DNA of 64,000 nucleotides, from NCBI GenBank assembly GCA_001983455.1, contig LJDB01000045.1:1-64000 (forward strand). Reading direction: 5' to 3'. The DNA comes from Candidatus Epulonipiscium fishelsonii (lineage in GTDB: Bacteria; Bacillota; Clostridia; Lachnospirales; Cellulosilyticaceae). Within the stretch, counting starts at the first letter, position 1. The number at the start of each line of letters is the position of its first letter. Under the pieces are notes generated by a model, which was not told where the DNA came from, ran no database searches, and worked only from the letters and a program-made list of their open reading frames with translations. Positions 45,744-54,543 of the stretch are shown piece after piece. The position numbers and the translations under genes were made by a program.

Positions 45744-46607
45744 GTGAAAATATTCATTACTGGTGGAAATGGCCAGTTGGGAAAAGAAGTTCAAAGACAA
45801 CTTAAAGAGTATGATTTAATTATAACAGATTATGATACTTTGGATATTTCAGACTTTAACCAAGTAGAAAAAATTTTATATAAAGAAAAACCTGATGTAG
45901 TTATAAATTGTGGAGCATACACAGCAGTCGATAAATGTGAAGAAGAAATTATACAAGCATACAAAGTCAATGCTCTTGGTCCAAGAAACTTGGCCATTAT
46001 TTGTGAAGAACTCCAAGCTAAGCTAGTGAATATTTCAACAGACTATGTATTTGGAGATGTTTTTATAGGGAATACACTTCCAGAAAGAATTCAAGTTGTT
46101 AAAACACTTCAGCCTTTGAAGGAAGATCATCCATGTCACCCTGTAAATGTATATGGAAAAAGCAAATTATTAGGAGAACAAATGGTTCGTCAATTTTCAA
46201 CCAAACATTTTATATTAAGAACTGCATGGCTTTACGGAGATGGAAACAATTTTGTCCGCACTATGTTAAACCTAGCGAAGACTACTGATACAATCAAAGT
46301 TGTTGCAGACCAATTTGGAAGCCCCACATATACTAAAGATTTAGTTTGGGTAATTAAAAGTCTGCTGTCGACAAAATTCTATGGAACATATAATGCTACT
46401 TGTGAAGGAATATGTTCTTGGTATGAATTTGCTTGCAAAATATTCGAGATAGAGAATATTAACATTAAAGTTGTACCAATTGCAACAGAGGAGTTTCCTC
46501 GTCCAGCAAAAAGGCCTCACTATTCTTGTCTTGATAATTTTATGCTAAAACTACAAAATTTAAATAGTTTTAGACACTGGGAAGATGCATTAAAAGACTA
46601 TCTTTAA
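45744..46607 (+). CDS. rmlD: dTDP-4-dehydrorhamnose reductase
   Basis: 287 residues. Final step of dTDP-L-rhamnose synthesis (EC 1.1.1.133). Rossmann motif TGGNGQLGKEV at the N-terminus, NCGAYTAVDKCEE, STDYVFG and the YGKSKLLGE (YxxxK) active site. The start is GTG 45744 behind GGAGG; the earlier in-frame TTG is inside the ribosome site. rmlC follows after 32 bases, so the two form a unit separate from rmlAB at 30.5 kb. Confidence 0.95.
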   Translation: MKIFITGGNGQLGKEVQRQLKEYDLIITDYDTLDISDFNQVEKILYKEKPDVVINCGAYTAVDKCEEEIIQAYKVNALGPRNLAIICEELQAKLVNISTDYVFGDVFIGNTLPERIQVVKTLQPLKEDHPCHPVNVYGKSKLLGEQMVRQFSTKHFILRTAWLYGDGNNFVRTMLNLAKTTDTIKVVADQFGSPTYTKDLVWVIKSLLSTKFYGTYNATCEGICSWYEFACKIFEIENINIKVVPIATEEFPRPAKRPHYSCLDNFMLKLQNLNSFRHWEDALKDYL

Positions 46608-46639
46608 TTATAGTTGATAAAGAAAGGAAATAACTATAT

Positions 46640-47212
46640 ATGGGACAAATAAAGATTATACAAACCAAAATAAAAGACTTAGTTATAATTGAGCCAAAAG
46701 TATTTGGAGATGAAAGAGGATATTTTTTTGAGTCATATTCTGAACAAGATTTTAATAATTTAGGTTTAAACATGAAGTTTGTACAGGATAATGAAAGTAG
46801 ATCATCAAAAGGTGTGCTACGTGGAATGCATTTTCAAAAAAAACATGCTCAAGGAAAACTGGTTAGAGTAGTGGAGGGAGAAGTCTTTGATGTTGCAATT
46901 GATTTAAGAGAAAACTCAGTAACATTTGGCCAGTGGGAAGGTGTATTTTTATCATCTCAAAACAAAAAGCAGTTTTATGTTCCTTGTGGATTTGCACATG
47001 GATTTTTAGTAATATCAGATTTTGCAACCTTTCAATATAAATGTACAGACTATTATTCACCAGAATATGAAGCTGGCATTTTGTGGAATGATAAAAAAGT
47101 TGATATACAGTGGCCACTTGATAAAGTTGAAAAAATAACTTTATCTCCAAAGGATGAAAATCAACAAACTTTCGAAGAATTTATGTTAAAATCAAATCCA
47201 TTCAAATTATAA
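46640..47212 (+). CDS. rmlC: dTDP-4-dehydrorhamnose 3,5-epimerase
   Basis: 190 residues. Third step of dTDP-L-rhamnose synthesis (EC 5.1.3.13). Cupin fold with VFGDERGYFFESYS, the catalytic His in VLRGMHFQ, VVEGEVFDVAIDLRENS, and YVPCGFAHGFLVISD. Length is standard. AAAGGAA precedes the ATG. A hairpin follows the stop codon. Confidence 0.95.
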   Translation: MGQIKIIQTKIKDLVIIEPKVFGDERGYFFESYSEQDFNNLGLNMKFVQDNESRSSKGVLRGMHFQKKHAQGKLVRVVEGEVFDVAIDLRENSVTFGQWEGVFLSSQNKKQFYVPCGFAHGFLVISDFATFQYKCTDYYSPEYEAGILWNDKKVDIQWPLDKVEKITLSPKDENQQTFEEFMLKSNPFKL

Positions 47213-47223
47213 TTTTTATTAAT

Positions 47224-47245
47224 CGGGTGAATATTCTTCACCCCG
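47224..47245. terminator. Hairpin after rmlC
   Basis: GGGTGAA and TTCACCC form a seven-base stem just past the rmlC stop codon, extended by a C-G pair with a bulge. The downstream T run is weak. Confidence 0.5.
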
Positions 47246-47384
47246 TATCATGGAACAATACACTATTAAAAATAGTCTAAATGTAGAATTTATCTAAAGT
47301 AAACAAACTGTAATAATATTTTTAACAAAATTAACCGAAATATTTTATAAAGATAGCAATATTAATAAGGAGTGATGGGAAAAT

Positions 47385-49154
47385 ATGAGGAAGTTTTTTG
47401 CATTAGGGATAGCATTAGCAATTGGATTAACTTCTATGCCTGCTTCTGCTTCATATCTTGATGAGCAAACATATAAGGAAATTGAACAAGGATTACTATA
47501 TGAAGATCAAGGAATTGTAATTGCAAATTATCCAGCATTTGGATACTTTATATATAGAGATAGTGAAGGAAATGAAATAACAGCAAAATATTACTCCAGT
47601 GAATTGAAAGTTGAAAAGCAAGACATCTATGAGCTTGAAGATAGAATTGGATATATTGATGAATTGTTTCCAAGTTTTGAATTTGACCCCAGAGATAAGA
47701 CAATTAGAGATATAGAAGTTGGAGATAATATTTATATAAGAACGGATAGATATGGATATGTTACATATATTAGTGCATACACGGATTATATACTAAGATA
47801 CGGGAAAATAAAATCTTGGGATTTTACTAGTGGGCAAACTGGGTATCTTACTTTAGAAGACGATAACGGACAAATTCATATATACGATGTACATATCGAA
47901 ACACCCATAACAAAAGCAGGAAAATGGCATAGTCTAGGGCAACTTAAAGAGGGCCAATGGATTAGAGTATTGGTTTCACAAAAAGTTATGGGTGAAGGAA
48001 TTGTTGAGGAAGTTGTACAAGAAATTGTTGTTGATCCAGACACCCGACTTATATCAGATATTTTTCGTGGGGAACTTTTACATATTAATGAATTTAATCA
48101 AACATTAAAACTAGCACATGCTCAAAGTTTAGGTCCTGCTGGTTGGGGCCCATACACAGATATTTTAGACCTTGCTTCAAATCCCACAGTTATAACATCA
48201 TACTTAATAGGCAAACCTGTTTCTTGGGATTATATCTCAAGATATCTAACAAATGGTGACATGTATGTATATGCTGCTATCGAACAATTTATGGGTAAAC
48301 AAAACGTTATAAAAATGAATTTTCAAAGTGAAAAACAAACAACGTTAGAACCAACAGAAATTATTGCAGCTGAACCTGGACAAATTAAACTGTTAACTGG
48401 AGAAGATTTAGTTATAGCAGAAGATGCTATTATTGTCAAAGACAATCGACTAATTGAGCCACAAAACCTAATGGTAGGAGATACCGTTCAGGCAGTAATT
48501 ACAGGAAATGAAAAAGTTGCTATGGCAAATATTTTACCAGACATATTTAATGGAGATATTCAAATATTTAGAGGCCGTATAAAAACAATAAATGATAGGG
48601 AAAATTTTGTGGTTGAAACATTCTCTTTGTTCAATTATCCAGAATGGTACTATCATCCTGAGCCAAGAACCTTTACAATTGACTATGCAACAAAATTCTA
48701 TAATGAAGATGGATTTCTTGAAAATGGACTAGAAAGTTTTATAACTTATGGAATAGAAAATAATAAATTGGATGATGTATTTACAATTTTAGCAACTGGC
48801 GACAAAGCAATTGCTATATCAACCATGCCTTATACCAAAGAAGTTGTTAAAGGCGAAATTTATAACGTTGAAGAAGGCACAATCTCTTTAAAAGATGTTT
48901 ATACTTATGATTCTAAGCTAGACAAATGGACTGAATATAGTAAAAGTAATTTTGGGATAACTGCAACTTTGGATGAAATGGGCTTCGTTATAAAAGAGGG
49001 CAAACACGTAACTTGGGAAGATCTAGAGATTGGCGAAACAATCAATGTTTTAATGCAAGATAGTATCGATGAAATATTAGAAGAAGAGTTTAATGGGGAA
49101 GTTCCACAAGAAGATATACTAGACGTAGCTGGATATCTTATAACTGTTGAATAG
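47385..49154 (+). CDS. Secreted protein of unknown function, partner of an SLH protein
   Basis: 589 residues with a clear Sec signal peptide (probable cleavage after ASA near residue 22). The mature part is predicted beta-rich, with repeated short segments of the type 'VGDNIYIRTD', 'GQWIRVLVSQ', 'VGDTVQAVITG', 'IGETINVLMQ', suggesting several small beta-barrel modules in tandem. I do not recognise a named family. It is followed after 11 bases by an SLH-domain protein with its own GGAGG, so the two are an operon and may form a cell-surface complex. AAGGAG lies about 12 bases before the ATG. Confidence 0.8.
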   Translation: MRKFFALGIALAIGLTSMPASASYLDEQTYKEIEQGLLYEDQGIVIANYPAFGYFIYRDSEGNEITAKYYSSELKVEKQDIYELEDRIGYIDELFPSFEFDPRDKTIRDIEVGDNIYIRTDRYGYVTYISAYTDYILRYGKIKSWDFTSGQTGYLTLEDDNGQIHIYDVHIETPITKAGKWHSLGQLKEGQWIRVLVSQKVMGEGIVEEVVQEIVVDPDTRLISDIFRGELLHINEFNQTLKLAHAQSLGPAGWGPYTDILDLASNPTVITSYLIGKPVSWDYISRYLTNGDMYVYAAIEQFMGKQNVIKMNFQSEKQTTLEPTEIIAAEPGQIKLLTGEDLVIAEDAIIVKDNRLIEPQNLMVGDTVQAVITGNEKVAMANILPDIFNGDIQIFRGRIKTINDRENFVVETFSLFNYPEWYYHPEPRTFTIDYATKFYNEDGFLENGLESFITYGIENNKLDDVFTILATGDKAIAISTMPYTKEVVKGEIYNVEEGTISLKDVYTYDSKLDKWTEYSKSNFGITATLDEMGFVIKEGKHVTWEDLEIGETINVLMQDSIDEILEEEFNGEVPQEDILDVAGYLITVE

Positions 49155-49165
49155 GAGGATTAAAA

Positions 49166-50659
49166 ATGAAAAAGTTAGCAGCAATATTATTAGCCTTAAT
49201 TACATTTACTCCAAATGTTGCATATGGTGCACAAGGAGACATAGGTTATTTTGGAGGAACTTCTCCAGGATATAAATTAAAATCAGTTGCAGAAGCAGCT
49301 AATCCGAACGCAAAACCTGTAACAAAATATACTTTGCCATATAAAGAAAATATATATTTAAGTGGAAAAGCAGTTTCTGTTGAAGGAACAATAGAATTAA
49401 AACCTGTAGAAATTGATTTTACAGAAAATCCAATTGGAAGTTATAAGGAGTCATACATAATAACAGCTGAAAGTGACGATGGGACTAGTCAAATAGCAAG
49501 AACTGTAGACTTTAACACAAATTATATTTATGATGCAGGGACTCAACAATTAACTAAGAGTTCTGAAATTACAGGATGGACAGAAACCGTTGTTGTAGAA
49601 GGAATTACATATACTTTGGATCAAGAGTTGTCTAGCTTTTCTAAAAGTTTACTAGAAGATAGAGCACCTGGAGTAAATTATTATAGTGGAGATATATATT
49701 ATAACGCAGTTTACACTGATGGTGCAGGCGGAGATAATAACGTTACTATGCAAGTCGATGCAAGAGTTTATGGATATGACCAGGCATTTGCAGCTTCTGA
49801 AGTACAAAGACGTAATATAAGTATCGATACGGGAACAAATCAATATTACATAGAGGAAACACCCACATATACTACCTATAGAGATATGTTATATTCATCA
49901 AATGAACCACAAGCCATCAGTCTAGCTGGAAACTACAAGGAAATTGCTAGAGGTAGTGGTATTATACAATATAATGTTTTGCTTGGAAATGATGAGTTAC
50001 AACCCGAAGATGCTGTTGGTACTATTATAATTGAAGATTCTCCAAGACTAGAACAGTTGCCAATTCCTTATTTAAGCCAATTAATGGGCCATCCAGCAAA
50101 ATCAGATATTGAAAGAATGTATAGTATGAAAGTTTTTGATGTAAATCCCAGAGGATTTTCTGCAAATCAACCAGTTACACGTGGGGAATATATTGAGATG
50201 CTTGTAAAGGCGTTGCAAATTCCAATACCTGCTACAGATGACAAGAAAAATCCGTTGCCAGAAGGTTTATTCAGCGATATAAGTATAGAGCACTCACTAT
50301 ATCCCTATGCTGTAGCCGCTTATAATGTGGGATTAATCCAAGGTGGGTCAGTAAATCCATATGAATACTTGAATAGAGAGCAGATGTATGTATTTAACAT
50401 AAGAGCATTGGGGCTAGAAAGACTAGGATTGGGGGCAGATTCAAATTATACTCCATTTCTAGATGATAGCAAGATAGCTGATTATGCAAAAAATAGTATT
50501 TATGCTGCTAATAAACTTGGTATTATTCCTTTTGATGGCGGATATATATTTCCAGATAAATATGTAAGCTATGCAGATTGTGCCGCATTTTTAAATTCTT
50601 ATTTTGACTATTTAAGATACGACTTACAAAAAGATTACAACCAATATATGCTGTTTTAA
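49166..50659 (+). CDS. S-layer homology domain protein
   Basis: 497 residues. Signal peptide (about 1-22, ending AYG). The central region (25-300) is beta-rich and unrecognised. The C-terminus carries three SLH modules: about 317-355 (MYSMKVFDVNPRGFSANQPV), 368-418 (FSDISIEHSLYPYAVAAYNVG) and 430-485 (FLDDSKIADYAKNSIYAANK). SLH modules bind pyruvylated secondary wall polymer and tether proteins to the wall. GGAGG precedes the ATG. Operonic with the preceding secreted protein. Confidence 0.9.
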   Translation: MKKLAAILLALITFTPNVAYGAQGDIGYFGGTSPGYKLKSVAEAANPNAKPVTKYTLPYKENIYLSGKAVSVEGTIELKPVEIDFTENPIGSYKESYIITAESDDGTSQIARTVDFNTNYIYDAGTQQLTKSSEITGWTETVVVEGITYTLDQELSSFSKSLLEDRAPGVNYYSGDIYYNAVYTDGAGGDNNVTMQVDARVYGYDQAFAASEVQRRNISIDTGTNQYYIEETPTYTTYRDMLYSSNEPQAISLAGNYKEIARGSGIIQYNVLLGNDELQPEDAVGTIIIEDSPRLEQLPIPYLSQLMGHPAKSDIERMYSMKVFDVNPRGFSANQPVTRGEYIEMLVKALQIPIPATDDKKNPLPEGLFSDISIEHSLYPYAVAAYNVGLIQGGSVNPYEYLNREQMYVFNIRALGLERLGLGADSNYTPFLDDSKIADYAKNSIYAANKLGIIPFDGGYIFPDKYVSYADCAAFLNSYFDYLRYDLQKDYNQYMLF

Positions 50660-50707
50660 TATTATCCCCAGTAAAAGGTAGAGGTAGGGGTAAATAATGT
50701 TTGTCTA

Positions 50708-50726
50708 TACCTTTATAATGAAGTAG
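50708..50726 (+). repeat. 19-base direct repeat, left copy flanking nfsB
   Basis: TACCTTTATAATGAAGTAG here and TACCTTTACAATGAAGCAG at 51568-51586 differ at two positions. The copies lie either side of nfsB in the same orientation. Confidence 0.6.
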
Positions 50727-50857
50727 CAGAAGTCATAGACATTTTTGTCCGTACGGATAAATATATCCATAATTGTTAAATTCAAAATTAAAAATTATAA
50801 TAAGATTATCAGTTAAATATACTACTGATAGACAAAATATAAAATTTGGAGGCTATT

Positions 50858-51511
50858 ATGGATATTTTAAATGTATTAAAAACTCGTTACAGTACAAAGG
50901 AATTTGACAACACTAAGACATTGACAGAGAAACAAGTTTCAGAAATTGAAGATTTATTGCAACTTTCCCCATCTTCTACTAATATTCAACCTTGGCATTT
51001 TGTGATAGCAACTACTAATGAAGGTAAAAAAAGAATTACAAAAGCGACACAAGGATTTTTCTCATTCAATAAGTCCAAAGTCTTAGATGCAAGTGCAGTT
51101 ATAATTTTTGCTTCACAAACTGATTTGACAGAAGGACATCTGCAAAAGGTTTTGGAAAAAGAAGATAAAGATGGCAGGTTTTCACAAAAAAAATTTAAAG
51201 AACAAAACCATGGAGCAAGAAGTATTTTTGCTAATATGCATAAATTTGATTATAAAGATTTTCAACATTGGGCAGATAAACAAGTATATTTAAATCTTGG
51301 AAACTTTTTACTTGGAGTTGCTGCTTTAGGTCTAGATGCAATCCCTATGGAAGGTCTTGATTTAAAAATTTTAGATGAGGAATTTGGTCTTCGTGAAAAA
51401 GGTTTTACATCGTCTATAGTTGTTGCAATAGGATATCATAAAGATAGTGATTTCAATAAAGATTTACCAAAATCTAGGCTCTCTAAAAGTGAAATCATTG
51501 ACAGAGTATAA
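50858..51511 (+). CDS. nfsB: NfsB-type oxygen-insensitive NAD(P)H nitroreductase
   Basis: 217 residues, the same length as E. coli NfsB and strikingly similar from memory: MDILNVLKTRYSTKEFD, LLQLSPSSTNIQPWHF, MHKFDYKDFQHWADKQVYLNLGNFLLGVAALGLDA and LPKSRLS. These residues form the FMN site. The enzyme reduces nitroaromatics, quinones or flavins with two-electron transfers. The open frame begins at 50846 but GGAGG places the start at ATG 50858. The close match to the enterobacterial form is unusual in a clostridial setting, and a 19-base direct repeat flanks the gene, so transfer is possible. Confidence 0.92.
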   Translation: MDILNVLKTRYSTKEFDNTKTLTEKQVSEIEDLLQLSPSSTNIQPWHFVIATTNEGKKRITKATQGFFSFNKSKVLDASAVIIFASQTDLTEGHLQKVLEKEDKDGRFSQKKFKEQNHGARSIFANMHKFDYKDFQHWADKQVYLNLGNFLLGVAALGLDAIPMEGLDLKILDEEFGLREKGFTSSIVVAIGYHKDSDFNKDLPKSRLSKSEIIDRV

Positions 51512-51567
51512 TTACTGTACACTCATTAGTTGTAGTAACACTCAAAAAGTAGTCCTAATATAATCCC

Positions 51568-51586
51568 TACCTTTACAATGAAGCAG
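51568..51586 (+). repeat. 19-base direct repeat, right copy flanking nfsB
   Basis: Second copy of the repeat at 50708-50726, with two C-for-T differences, between nfsB and the serine hydrolase gene. Confidence 0.6.
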
Positions 51587-51680
51587 AATAAGTGATGCTA
51601 TAATTAGGAAATAACCCAGTATAAAAAAAATAGATATGTTAATACTAACAACTAAATTTACAAAATATTGAGGTGTTATA

Positions 51681-53768
51681 ATGAAATTATTTTCCAAACT
51701 AGTTGTTAGTGTATTAACATGCAATTTTATTTTTGTTCCAACTTTTGGAGCTCCTCTACAAAATTCTGTATCAACTAAAGCAGCACAATATGCAGACTTT
51801 CTAATTAATAACAGAGGTGTTCGTAGTGTTCAATATGCACTTATGAAAGACGGCAAATTTATAGTTTCAGGGAGCAGGGGCATTAACAGCATAGAAAACG
51901 ACCTCTTAGTTAATACAGAAAATATGTATGCAATAGGTTCAATAAGCAAAATGTTTACAACTGCTATGATAATGAATTTGTTAGAAGAAGGAAAATTTGA
52001 ATTAGATGATCCTGTTTATAAATATATTCCAGATTTTGCAATGGAAGATGACCGATATAAAGATATTACTATAAGAATGTTGCTAAATCATTCAGCAGGA
52101 TTTATGGACGGAAATATTCAAGATTCATTTTTAGTCGAAAATAACGACAGTAGATACCATGATAATTTATTAAAAAATTTAAAAACAGAACGATTAAATT
52201 CAGCTCCAGGAGAATTATCAGTATATTCCAACACAGGGTTTATGCTTTCTGAAATATTAATAGAAAGAGTAAGTGGGTTGCCATATACAGAATATCTTTA
52301 TAAATATATAAGTCAGCCTTTATCATTGGATAATACAAAAACTCCAGAAGATAATTTTAATATGGCACAAGTTGTAAGGTCAAATGTACCATATCTGCCA
52401 ATACAAGAATTTTATGAAGGTGACCAGATTATAGACTTTCCAATAGAAATTCCTACTTGTATTGGAACAGCTGGAATATTTTCAACAGCAGAAGATTTAT
52501 GTAAATTTTCTGAAATATTTTTAGATGAAGGTATACTAGAGCAAAACTCTATTGACTTAACTACATCTCCAGAATATCTAAGAGGAATATGGCCTGATAA
52601 TGGAAAAAATATGATTGAATATGGATTAGGGTGGGATGCAATTGCATTAGAACCATTTAATAAAGCTGGTATTACAGCATTATTTAAAGGGGGAGATATA
52701 AGTTTAACTCACTCAGCTTTAATTGTAATTCCAGAGTATGATATGTCCGTTGTGGTCCTTAGCACGGGAGGCTCTAGTACGCTTGATATGTTTATGGGAG
52801 CTCAAATGCTTATTGATGAACTAGTAAAAGAAGGTAAAATGCAACCTCCAACGTTTACTGCAGTGCCCTCATTGATTGCTCCAGTAAAAATTCCTAGTAA
52901 TTATTCTAAATATAACGGTATCTATTCTAATCTTATGCAGGCAATAAAAATAGATATAAAAGGAGATAGAATAGAATTAAGTATGCCTGATAATCCAAAC
53001 TTTGCTACACAAACGTTTTTATACCAAGACAATGGTATATTTAAAGATGAAAAGACTGGTACATTAATTTTACAGTTTGTTGATGAAGATAATGGACATA
53101 CTTATATAAATTTTAAAAGTAAAATGAGAGGTCTTGAGCCTTTTAAATTTGAAATACTATCTAATCTATATCAATATCAGCAAATACCGCCCAATCCAGT
53201 ATCCAACGAAGTAAAAACAGCATGGCAAAAAAGACTGGGCAAAATGTATTATCCAGTGACTTTACATTATAACGTAATAACAAATACCCAAGGTTTGCCC
53301 TCTATAGGACTACCAGATTCTATTTCACCCGATGGCTATATATTTAATTTAAAAGTAAAAGATGAAAATACCTTAGAAAATATAATTCAAATACCTGTAG
53401 TAGGACGAAGTTCAGCAGATATGGAGTTTTATGACGAAAATGGTACCGAATATCTTAAATCCAATCAAATTATTTACGTTGAGGAAAAAGGCATCAATGA
53501 TTTATTAGATGGAACTTATGTAATAGACCAAGACGGGTATGCTAAATATTTTAAAGCTTCTAACAATGATACAAATGTACAGATAAATATAAATGGCAAT
53601 GGTTCTTATACAATATATAACCCAGACCAAATTTGTATATATAGTTCTGTTTTAGACCCAGACGGAACCGTTAAGTTAACTCCAGGGTCACTTATTCTTA
53701 TCTCTGGTGAACCAGGAACAACATTTGATATAACTAAAAATGTAACTGATGTTTCTTATAAAAATTAA
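51681..53768 (+). CDS. Exported serine hydrolase, paralogue of 32448-34505
   Basis: 695 residues. Same architecture as the serine hydrolase after rmlB: signal peptide (about 1-23), beta-lactamase-family domain with S87-I-S-K90, YSN in VYSNTGF and a third motif HSA, then a roughly 300-residue beta-rich C-terminal region. The two align along their whole length (for example QYALMKDGKFIVSGSRGINS against QYALIRDGKFIVSGASGINS), so they arose by duplication of the full gene. Likely acts on peptidoglycan peptides or D-amino-acid substrates outside the membrane. GAGGTG precedes the ATG. Monocistronic, with a strong terminator after it. Confidence 0.87.
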   Translation: MKLFSKLVVSVLTCNFIFVPTFGAPLQNSVSTKAAQYADFLINNRGVRSVQYALMKDGKFIVSGSRGINSIENDLLVNTENMYAIGSISKMFTTAMIMNLLEEGKFELDDPVYKYIPDFAMEDDRYKDITIRMLLNHSAGFMDGNIQDSFLVENNDSRYHDNLLKNLKTERLNSAPGELSVYSNTGFMLSEILIERVSGLPYTEYLYKYISQPLSLDNTKTPEDNFNMAQVVRSNVPYLPIQEFYEGDQIIDFPIEIPTCIGTAGIFSTAEDLCKFSEIFLDEGILEQNSIDLTTSPEYLRGIWPDNGKNMIEYGLGWDAIALEPFNKAGITALFKGGDISLTHSALIVIPEYDMSVVVLSTGGSSTLDMFMGAQMLIDELVKEGKMQPPTFTAVPSLIAPVKIPSNYSKYNGIYSNLMQAIKIDIKGDRIELSMPDNPNFATQTFLYQDNGIFKDEKTGTLILQFVDEDNGHTYINFKSKMRGLEPFKFEILSNLYQYQQIPPNPVSNEVKTAWQKRLGKMYYPVTLHYNVITNTQGLPSIGLPDSISPDGYIFNLKVKDENTLENIIQIPVVGRSSADMEFYDENGTEYLKSNQIIYVEEKGINDLLDGTYVIDQDGYAKYFKASNNDTNVQININGNGSYTIYNPDQICIYSSVLDPDGTVKLTPGSLILISGEPGTTFDITKNVTDVSYKN

Positions 53769-53795
53769 GGCCAATACTTTGATGGTAGTCATCAA

Positions 53796-53825
53796 ATGTA
53801 GGCGAACCTGTATTTTCGCCTACAT
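53796..53825. terminator. Bidirectional terminator between the serine hydrolase and GntR genes
   Basis: ATGTAGGCGAA and TTCGCCTACAT form a perfect 11-base stem with an eight-base loop between converging genes. A second small hairpin (TTTGATG/CATCAAA) lies just before it. Confidence 0.8.
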
Positions 53826-53834
53826 TATTATTCT

Positions 53835-54515
53835 CTATATTGTATTTAATTGAAATTGTTTTTCTTTTTTCTTAACATATTCTAAAATTGAATTCCGTTG
53901 AGTTTCAATATGTTTACCGCTTAGTTGTGATGCAAGTTCTTTCTGATTTAGTTTCAATGCTTTAAGTATGCTTCTATGTTCAAGTAATATTTGAGCTCCA
54001 TCAGTAACATTTTTTAAGTAAGTAATTCTATACCTAAGAACTTGTTCACGAATATTGTTAAACATATGAATTAGTTTTTCATTTTGTGTTGATGCAAATA
54101 TACAGTCATGAAATTCAATGTCTTTTTGTATCATCAAAGATATATCTTTATCTTGCAATGCATATTCATACTCCGCTATAGCTAATTCTAATTTCAAAAA
54201 GTCTCCTTGTTTCATTCTCTCACATGCAAGATTTGCAGCTAGTGCTTCCAATGCTCCACGAACTTCCAATATCTCTGCTATTTCTTTTTGTGTAAATGCT
54301 GCTACTTGTGCTCCTTTTCTTGGAGTTATTACAATTAGTCCTTCAATCTCTAGCTTTCGTATTGCTTCTCGAATAGGCGTTCGACTAACTCCTAATTTTT
54401 CAGCCAATTGAGTTTCCATTAATCTTTCTCCAGGTTGTAATTCCCCTTCCAAAATGGCTTTTCTTATCGTCTGAAACACAATGTTTCGTAGGGGTTGATA
54501 CTCTGTTATTTCCAT
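53835..54515 (-). CDS. GntR-family transcriptional regulator (FadR/FCD subfamily)
   Basis: 226 residues. N-terminal winged helix-turn-helix (residues about 10-75: LRNIVFQTIRKAILEGELQPG, LAEKLGVSRTPIREAIRKLE) and a C-terminal all-helical FCD ligand domain (EVRGALEALAANLACERM, DIEFHDCIFASTQNEKLI, EHRSILKAL). FCD domains bind small organic acids through metal-coordinating His/Asp residues. It lies 28 bases downstream of ispE on the same strand with its own GGAGG, so it is probably co-transcribed. Its target is unknown; no catabolic genes are adjacent. Confidence 0.92.
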   Translation of the reverse strand: MEITEYQPLRNIVFQTIRKAILEGELQPGERLMETQLAEKLGVSRTPIREAIRKLEIEGLIVITPRKGAQVAAFTQKEIAEILEVRGALEALAANLACERMKQGDFLKLELAIAEYEYALQDKDISLMIQKDIEFHDCIFASTQNEKLIHMFNNIREQVLRYRITYLKNVTDGAQILLEHRSILKALKLNQKELASQLSGKHIETQRNSILEYVKKKEKQFQLNTI

Positions 54516-54543
54516 ACTTTTTATTTTTCCTCCTTAAAATTGA

